Assembly: GCA_944380295.1 (NCBI GenBank)
Contig: CALWHE010000002.1
Location: 185,237-249,236 of the forward strand
Reading direction: 5' to 3'
Origin: an uncultured Christensenellaceae bacterium
Lineage (GTDB): Bacteria > Bacillota > Clostridia > Christensenellales > UBA3700
Length of the DNA: 64,000 nt
The notes under the pieces are model-generated. The model saw only the letters and a list, made by a program, of their open reading frames with translations. It was not told the DNA's origin and did no database searches. The first letter of the stretch is position 1; each line of letters opens with the position of its first letter. The translations under genes were made by a program, and so were the position numbers. This document shows, in pieces, positions 59,787 to 64,000 of the stretch.

Positions 59787-60568
59787 ACTATTTCCGTCAG
59801 CAGGGAGGGTTCGAATTGAAAAGCCACGTCCACTTTCACATCTCTGCCCTGCGTGATGTGCGCCGCCGTCATTGCCGACACCACCGTGTTGTAAGCCGTT
59901 GCCGGCGTGTTGTTGTCCTGCGAAAGATGCGCCAGAATGATGCGCTTCACTCCCGCCTGCACCAGTTTTACGCCCACATCCGCGGCGTCGTCGTTGCTCA
60001 GATGTCCTTCTTTGCCCGCTATGCGCACTTTAAGACTGTAAGGATATTTGCCGTTTTGCAGCATCTGCTTATCGTGATTGCTCTCCAACAAGACCGCGTC
60101 CGCCCGGCTCATGCGCTTGCCCGCAGCCGCCGTGACGTAACCCAGGTCCGTGGCGGTGCAGAGCGTTTTTTTGCCGTCTTCTATCTGAAAACCCACCGTA
60201 TACGCCGCGTCGTGGTGCACGCGGAAAGGGGTGATATACATGTCGCCCACCGCCGTGCCCAGATCGAAAGCGCTTGTTTCCAACACGGAAGTTATCGCAT
60301 ACTTTTGATAAGCCGCCGCGCAGGAGATGGGCGAGATGAACGCCTTGACGCCGTATTTGTCGCAAAACGCCTGCACGCCCTTGATATGGTCGGTATGTTC
60401 GTGCGTGACGGCGATAAGCCGCACCTTGCCCAGATCCAAGCCCACTCCCGCGGCGCGCTTTTCCAACTCCCGCAAAGAAAGACCCTGATCTATGAGCACG
60501 GCTTGATCGCCGCTTTCCACATATGTGCAATTTCCCTTGCTGCCGCTTGACAGCGTGCAAATCTTCAT
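59783..60568 (-). CDS. walJ: MBL-fold metallohydrolase WalJ/YycJ
   Basis: 261 residues, cytoplasmic beta-lactamase-fold exonuclease-like protein tied to cell-wall and replication coordination in Firmicutes. The metal motif THEHTDH is near residue 70, LCTATDLGYV and LLESNHDKQML follow, and AHLSQDNNTP is near the C-terminus. GAGG five nt before the ATG at 60568 supports the start; the longer frame runs into the promoter. The walRK genes are not in the window, although rlmH, their usual neighbour, is. Confidence 0.93.
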   Translation of the reverse strand: MKICTLSSGSKGNCTYVESGDQAVLIDQGLSLRELEKRAAGVGLDLGKVRLIAVTHEHTDHIKGVQAFCDKYGVKAFISPISCAAAYQKYAITSVLETSAFDLGTAVGDMYITPFRVHHDAAYTVGFQIEDGKKTLCTATDLGYVTAAAGKRMSRADAVLLESNHDKQMLQNGKYPYSLKVRIAGKEGHLSNDDAADVGVKLVQAGVKRIILAHLSQDNNTPATAYNTVVSAMTAAHITQGRDVKVDVAFQFEPSLLTEIV

Positions 60569-60584
60569 ATAAGCCTCGCCATTG

Positions 60585-60614
60585 ATTGTAACACAAAATC
60601 CATTGTTTTTACAA
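60585..60614 (-). promoter_or_regulatory. promoter of the walJ operon
   Basis: TTGTAA, 18-nt spacer, TACAAT, leader of about 16 nt. Its -35 abuts the -35 of the divergent fumarase promoter. Confidence 0.65.
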
Positions 60615-60631
60615 GGCAATTATGGTATATT
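60603..60631 (+). promoter_or_regulatory. promoter of the fumarase genes
   Basis: TTGTTT, 17-nt spacer, TATATT, leader of about 33 nt with GGGAG. Confidence 0.6.
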
Positions 60632-60669
60632 ATTTATAAAGGCGCGCAAATGCGCCTCGGGAGAAGCAT

Positions 60670-61500
60670 ATGAAAAGAGCGGATCTGAGTTTACTCACGC
60701 AAAAAATCCAAGAAGCGATAGTATCGATCGCCTGCAACATGCACCCCTCCTGCCGCGCGGCGCTGGAAAAAGCGCGCCTGCAAGAGGACTGCCCCACCGC
60801 GCGCTTTGCCCTGGACGTGATGTGCCGCAACGCGGATCTCGCCGCGCAAAAAGGTTATCCCGTCTGCCAGGACACGGGCATGGCGGTGGTGTTTCTGTCT
60901 GTGGGGCGGGAGCTTATTTTGCCGGGCGACATCTATGAAGCGGTCAACGAGGGCGTGCGCCGCGGTTACAAAATGCTGCGCAAATCCGTGCTCGATCCCG
61001 TCACGCGCGTGAACACGGGCGACAACACGCCCGCCGTGATCCACACCCGCCTGACGGAAGGCGACAAGATAGGCGTGGAGATAATGCTCAAAGGCTTCGG
61101 CAGTGAAAACATGTCAAAAGTGTATCTGCTCAATCCCGCCCAGGGCATGGACGAAGCCAAAAAGCTGATCGTGCAAAGCGTGGCGCAGGCAGGCTCCAAT
61201 CCCTGTCCGCCCGTGATAGTGGGCGTGGGCTTGGGCGGCACGCTGGAAAAGGCGTGCGAACTCTCCAAACACGCGCTCTTCCGCGAGATAGGCTCTGCCA
61301 ATCCCGATCCTCAGCTGGACGAATTGGAAAAATATCTGCTCGATAAGATAAACAAGTTGAGCATAGGCGCGCAGGGCTTTGGCGGCAAAACGAGCGCGCT
61401 GGGCGTTTTTATCGAAAAATACCCCACCCACATCTCTTCCCTGCCCGTGGCGGTGAACATACTCTGCCATTGCTCGCGCGCAACGAGCTTTGCAATATAG
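60670..61500 (+). CDS. class I fumarate hydratase, alpha subunit (TtdA/FumA N-terminal family)
   Basis: 276 residues. Oxygen-sensitive [4Fe-4S] hydratase interconverting fumarate and malate, or tartrate dehydratase. Cluster cysteines at VCQDTG (C66), NPCPP (C179) and ILCHCSRA (C266 or C268); NTGDNTPAVIH, GVGLGGTLE and GAQGFGGKTSALGV are family blocks. GGGAG precedes the ATG. The beta subunit follows after 7 bp. Fumarase is more likely than tartrate dehydratase in a gut anaerobe, but the sequence does not settle it. Confidence 0.93.
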   Translation: MKRADLSLLTQKIQEAIVSIACNMHPSCRAALEKARLQEDCPTARFALDVMCRNADLAAQKGYPVCQDTGMAVVFLSVGRELILPGDIYEAVNEGVRRGYKMLRKSVLDPVTRVNTGDNTPAVIHTRLTEGDKIGVEIMLKGFGSENMSKVYLLNPAQGMDEAKKLIVQSVAQAGSNPCPPVIVGVGLGGTLEKACELSKHALFREIGSANPDPQLDELEKYLLDKINKLSIGAQGFGGKTSALGVFIEKYPTHISSLPVAVNILCHCSRATSFAI

Positions 61501-61507
61501 GTGCGAT

Positions 61508-62035
61508 ATGGAAAAAAAGATAACTCTTCCTTTGGACAAGCAAACTGCGCTTTCGCTCACGGCGGGCGAAGGCGTGCTGCTCAGCGGCGAAATGTTCGTC
61601 TTCCGCGACGCGGGACACAAGCGGCTTTTTGAAAGCATAAAAGCGGGCAAGCCCGACATCGATTATAAGGGCGAAACGATATATTTCATGGGTCCCTGCC
61701 CTGCCATGCCCGGACAGATAATGGGCAGCTGCGGTCCCACCACTTCCGGCAGAATGGATAAATATACCCCCTATATGTTCGATACGGGACTTGCCGCGCA
61801 GATAGGAAAAGGCAAGCGCAGCCCGGAATGCGTAGAAGCGATCAAGCGCAACGGCGGCGTTTATTTCGCCGCGATAGGCGGCGCGGGCGCCGTTTATTCT
61901 TCCTGCGTGACGGCGGTCAAAGAGATATGCTATGCAGATCTGGGCACGGAAGCCGTGCGCCGCATAACCGTCAAAGACTTCCCCGCCATTGTGGCGATAG
62001 ACTCGCAAGGAAACAACATTTACGAAAAAAAGTGA
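61508..62035 (+). CDS. class I fumarate hydratase, beta subunit
   Basis: 175 residues, the small subunit that completes the hydratase. LPLDKQTALSLTAGEGVLLSGEMFVFRDAGHKRL, the substrate-contact GPCPAMPGQIMGSCGPTTSGRMDKYTP, then GGAGAVYSSCV and the C-terminal FPAIVAIDSQGNNIY. Several bases of SD are buried at the end of the alpha gene. Terminator at once after. Confidence 0.94.
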   Translation: MEKKITLPLDKQTALSLTAGEGVLLSGEMFVFRDAGHKRLFESIKAGKPDIDYKGETIYFMGPCPAMPGQIMGSCGPTTSGRMDKYTPYMFDTGLAAQIGKGKRSPECVEAIKRNGGVYFAAIGGAGAVYSSCVTAVKEICYADLGTEAVRRITVKDFPAIVAIDSQGNNIYEKK

Positions 62036-62046
62036 CGGAAAACATG

Positions 62047-62073
62047 AAAAAGGCGCCCGCCGGGCGCCTTTTT
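62047..62073. terminator. terminator between fumarase and the zinc-ribbon gene
   Basis: AAAAGGCGCCC-gcc-GGGCGCCTTTTT, symmetric A/T flanks, so it may serve both converging genes. Confidence 0.9.
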
Positions 62074-62083
62074 CATTGCCTTT

Positions 62084-62632
62084 TCACATGTAATAATAAT
62101 TGTCAAAAAAATAACCGTTATTATACAGCGCTCCGAATGTCATCATCACAATGGCAAAAACGATCGCCGCAACGGTGAGCAGCAGAGAGAGAAACGCAGG
62201 GAAAAGATATTCGCTCGACCTGCACGCTTTTTTCTTTTCCTTGACCGCCGTTACGCACGAGGTCACGGAAAATATCAGCGCGCCCGCCGCGCCTATAATG
62301 CCGAATATCCCCGCCCCGAGGGCAAAAACGGGATAATCGTCATAATGGTCGTGCATGCACGCAAACACCGCAAAAACGAACATCGACCATAATATGGAAA
62401 TGAGCGACATTATCCAGGACAAATGCTTTTCTCCGTCCGCTTTTTCAACCGCCGTTCCGGCAACGGTCGGCTCCTCTTCCGCCGCGCCGAGCGGCTCCGC
62501 GGGCGCAGGCTGCGCCGGAACGGGCGCCGCGCCGCCTTTAAGACTTGCCTCATACTCGGGCGTGAGTTTGCCGCATTTGACGCACATCACCGCGTCGTCG
62601 GGCATCTCGTTGCCGCAATAAGTGCAAAACAT
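62084..62632 (-). CDS. zinc-ribbon membrane protein 1
   Basis: 182 residues. An N-terminal zinc ribbon (MFCTYCGNEMPDDAVMCVKCGKL, two CxxC) is followed by a Pro/Ala-rich linker (about 35-65) and three or four membrane helices (about 72-95, 105-130, 148-170). The type is common in Clostridia and unassigned in function. First of three related genes. It starts 12 bp after the next paralogue's stop, so they are probably cotranscribed. Confidence 0.8.
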   Translation of the reverse strand: MFCTYCGNEMPDDAVMCVKCGKLTPEYEASLKGGAAPVPAQPAPAEPLGAAEEEPTVAGTAVEKADGEKHLSWIMSLISILWSMFVFAVFACMHDHYDDYPVFALGAGIFGIIGAAGALIFSVTSCVTAVKEKKKACRSSEYLFPAFLSLLLTVAAIVFAIVMMTFGALYNNGYFFDNYYYM

Positions 62633-62644
62633 GCTCCGCCCTCC

Positions 62645-63109
62645 TTACACGCTCATCACGGCAAACATCACCGCCGCGCAGATGAAATCTATCACATAAG
62701 CCAAGCCCACCGCCGTCATGCATACGGGGAAGATCTTGCCCGACGCGGAAACGCGCTCACCGATGGAGATGACCAGCGAAATGACCGCCGCCACCAGCGT
62801 GAGTATGGAGAATATGCCTGCCACCACCAGCAAGCCTATCTGTCCTATCTCGTAACCAACCCCCTCGCCCGTCAGCTGATCGATGGTGTTGGAAGTGGTG
62901 ACGATGGTGTTGAGCACCGTGCCGAACAAAAACAGGAAAAACGCGACAAGCGCAACAATGGTGCCTTTTGACATCTTTGTCCGTTTTTTCACCGCCTGCA
63001 CGGGCGCCGACACGGGCGCCGCGGGCACGCTCTGCCGCATCAGTCTGCCACAGCCGGGGCAGATGAGCGCTTCGTCTTCCAGTTGCTTTCCGCAATATTT
63101 ACAAAACAT
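62645..63109 (-). CDS. zinc-ribbon membrane protein 2
   Basis: 154 residues. MFCKYCGKQLEDEALICPGCGRLM ribbon, a short Pro/Ala linker, then a conserved KRTKMSKGTIVALVAFFLFLFGTVLNTIV helix and two further helices. Clearly paralogous to the protein at 63247-63723. GGAGG seven nt before the ATG fixes the start and rules out the long upstream extension. Confidence 0.82.
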   Translation of the reverse strand: MFCKYCGKQLEDEALICPGCGRLMRQSVPAAPVSAPVQAVKKRTKMSKGTIVALVAFFLFLFGTVLNTIVTTSNTIDQLTGEGVGYEIGQIGLLVVAGIFSILTLVAAVISLVISIGERVSASGKIFPVCMTAVGLAYVIDFICAAVMFAVMSV

Positions 63110-63246
63110 ATGATTTCCTCCCTTCACGATATTGAGTTTGATGTAATTATACCACACAAATTTGGTAATGTAAAGGTGCGACAAACAAAAATCCGACCGC
63201 ACCTTGATTAGTGCAATCGGGTCTTTGAAAAAACATTTTATCGGTT

Positions 63247-63723
63247 TTATATTGCAAAAGCGCTGAGCGACACTGCCAAACAGATAAACTCGATAAAATA
63301 AGCAACGCTTATCAATAGCATGCACAGCGGGAATACCCGCCTAATTGCCGCCGCGCGTTCGGCAAATACAAGCGCAACCGAAGTTATTGCCATACCTAGG
63401 CAGATGACAGATAAAATGCCGCTCATAATCGCTATAAAGCTTTCATTTATCGTCACAACGCCAAGTAACATATTCCTATTTATCGATGTAGAAACAGTAG
63501 TGTTTATTGTTTCGCCTAAAATATATACTGCAAACGCCACAAATGCAATAACAGAACCGCGAGGAACCTTTTCTTTCTTCTGCGCTTTCGGCTGGACCGC
63601 GGGCGAGGCAGATGCCGCAGATACGGGCTTCACGACCTGACAGCCCTTATCCGTCAGCTTGCCGCAGCCGGGACATATCACCGCGTCATCATCGAATTCT
63701 TTACCGCAAAACTTGCAAAACAT
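63247..63723 (-). CDS. zinc-ribbon membrane protein 3
   Basis: 158 residues, same plan as its neighbour: MFCKFCGKEFDDDAVICPGCGKL, linker, KVPRGSVIAFVAFAVYILGETINTTV helix and two more helices. The coding DNA is visibly richer in A and T than the rest of the window, so it may be a younger or imported copy. AAGGAG precedes the ATG, and two palindromes between it and the divergent HTH gene suggest it is controlled by that regulator. A weak inverted repeat AAGGTGCG / CGCACCTT (63173-63205) may end its transcript. Confidence 0.8.
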   Translation of the reverse strand: MFCKFCGKEFDDDAVICPGCGKLTDKGCQVVKPVSAASASPAVQPKAQKKEKVPRGSVIAFVAFAVYILGETINTTVSTSINRNMLLGVVTINESFIAIMSGILSVICLGMAITSVALVFAERAAAIRRVFPLCMLLISVAYFIEFICLAVSLSAFAI

Positions 63724-63760
63724 AATAAATTTCTCCTTTTACATTACATAATACCATAAT

Positions 63761-63802
63761 AGCACACGTTTCGTGTGCTATCAAGCACACAATTCGTGTT
63801 CC
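63761..63802. promoter_or_regulatory. tandem palindromic operators between the zinc-ribbon gene and the HTH gene
   Basis: Site 1, AGCACACG-ttt-CGTGTGCT (63761-63779), is a perfect 8-3-8 palindrome. Site 2, AGCACACA-att-CGTGTTCC (63784-63802), is a weaker copy. Centres are 23 bp apart, about two helical turns, so two repressor dimers would bind on one face. Confidence 0.75.
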
Positions 63803-63804
63803 GT

Positions 63805-63810
63805 GATAAT
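63805..63810 (+). promoter_or_regulatory. possible -10 box of the HTH gene
   Basis: GATAAT ends 8 nt before the ATG and there is no SD; the -35 is weak. It sits next to operator site 2. Confidence 0.4.
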
Positions 63811-63818
63811 ATTTTTCT

Positions 63819-64000
63819 ATGAATTTCTTTGCGGAAAACTTGAAGAATTTGCGGAAAGAAGCCGGGCTTTTGCAGCGCGAACTGGCGGAAAAATTGAATC
63901 TCACAAAAAACGCCGTATCCGGCTGGGAAGTGGGACGCAATCAGCCCGACTTTGACACTCTTTTGCGCATTTGCGACATCTTTGACGTGACCGCCGACGA
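63819..64000 (+). CDS. Xre-family HTH regulator (3' end outside window)
   Basis: First 60 residues of a Cro/CI-type regulator: LKNLRKEAGLLQRELAEKLNLTKNAVSGWEVGRNQPDFDTLLRICDIFDVTADE. The helix-turn-helix is complete; anything after it lies beyond the edge. Tandem operators directly upstream suggest it represses itself and the divergent zinc-ribbon gene. No SD; the mRNA may be leaderless. Confidence 0.9.
   Translation, partial: MNFFAENLKNLRKEAGLLQRELAEKLNLTKNAVSGWEVGRNQPDFDTLLRICDIFDVTAD

Overview
The window looks like a chromosomal segment of a spore-forming, Gram-positive Clostridia-type gut bacterium with fairly high G+C coding sequence. Pointers are a SPOCS/LysM spore-coat-type protein, a Veg homologue, elongator and initiator tRNA-Met side by side, lipoproteins with type II signals, GLUG, LRR_5 and fibronectin-like surface proteins, and sialic acid use. 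Placement near Christensenellales is a guess from gene style and is not shown by the sequence. Most of the window is ordinary core genome, with no prophage, conjugative element, CRISPR array or recognisable defence island.

Layout: (1) 1-2.5 kb, a sialic acid operon on the minus strand (sialidase, NanE, ROK kinase). (2) 2.7-11.4 kb, lysoplasmalogenase, a PfkB/TSCPD/small-protein operon, a 1150-residue membrane-anchored acidic protein, SGNH hydrolase, HAD phosphatase and a lipoprotein. (3) 11.7-13.6 kb, four tRNA genes (Ser, Met, fMet, Glu) with two unusual repeat systems grown from tRNA 3' ends. (4) 13.7-23.7 kb, IspE, SPOCS-LysM, Veg, SDR, a GLUG lipoprotein, a clan GH-D glycosidase and a small regulator. 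(5) 23.9-33.6 kb, tRNA-Asn, an AAA ATPase, an LRR protein, a candidate structured RNA, two flavoproteins and an ABC export/FtsX system. (6) 33.7-43.2 kb, leuS-serS, then the tightly overlapped tilS-hpt-cca-rmuC-PHP operon and tRNA-Gly. (7) 43.5-50.5 kb, gap, an M29 aminopeptidase, fba, a repeat-rich 1.1 kb gap, a lipoprotein, Hsp20 and NUDIX. (8) 50.5-62 kb, a foldase-like lipoprotein, tadA-pth-mfd headed by an M14 peptidase, walJ-CPBP-rlmH, and two-subunit fumarase. (9) 62-64 kb, three zinc-ribbon membrane proteins and a divergent regulator.

Two genome-level patterns stand out. First, at least seven genes have a consensus sigma-A promoter whose -10 box ends 6-7 nt before the ATG, with no Shine-Dalgarno, so their mRNAs should be leaderless. 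They coexist with conventional SD-led genes and head long, translationally coupled (ATGA/GTGA) operons. Second, the non-coding DNA carries structured repeat families: a 175-bp tandem array made of tRNA-Ser 3' end plus terminator, an inverted copy of the tRNA-Glu 3' end fused to its terminator, a duplicated 216-bp element with 26-bp inverted ends, and 56-nt stem-loops whose stems differ at six positions that are all compensated. All functional claims are from reading the sequence and from knowledge of the families; no database search was run.
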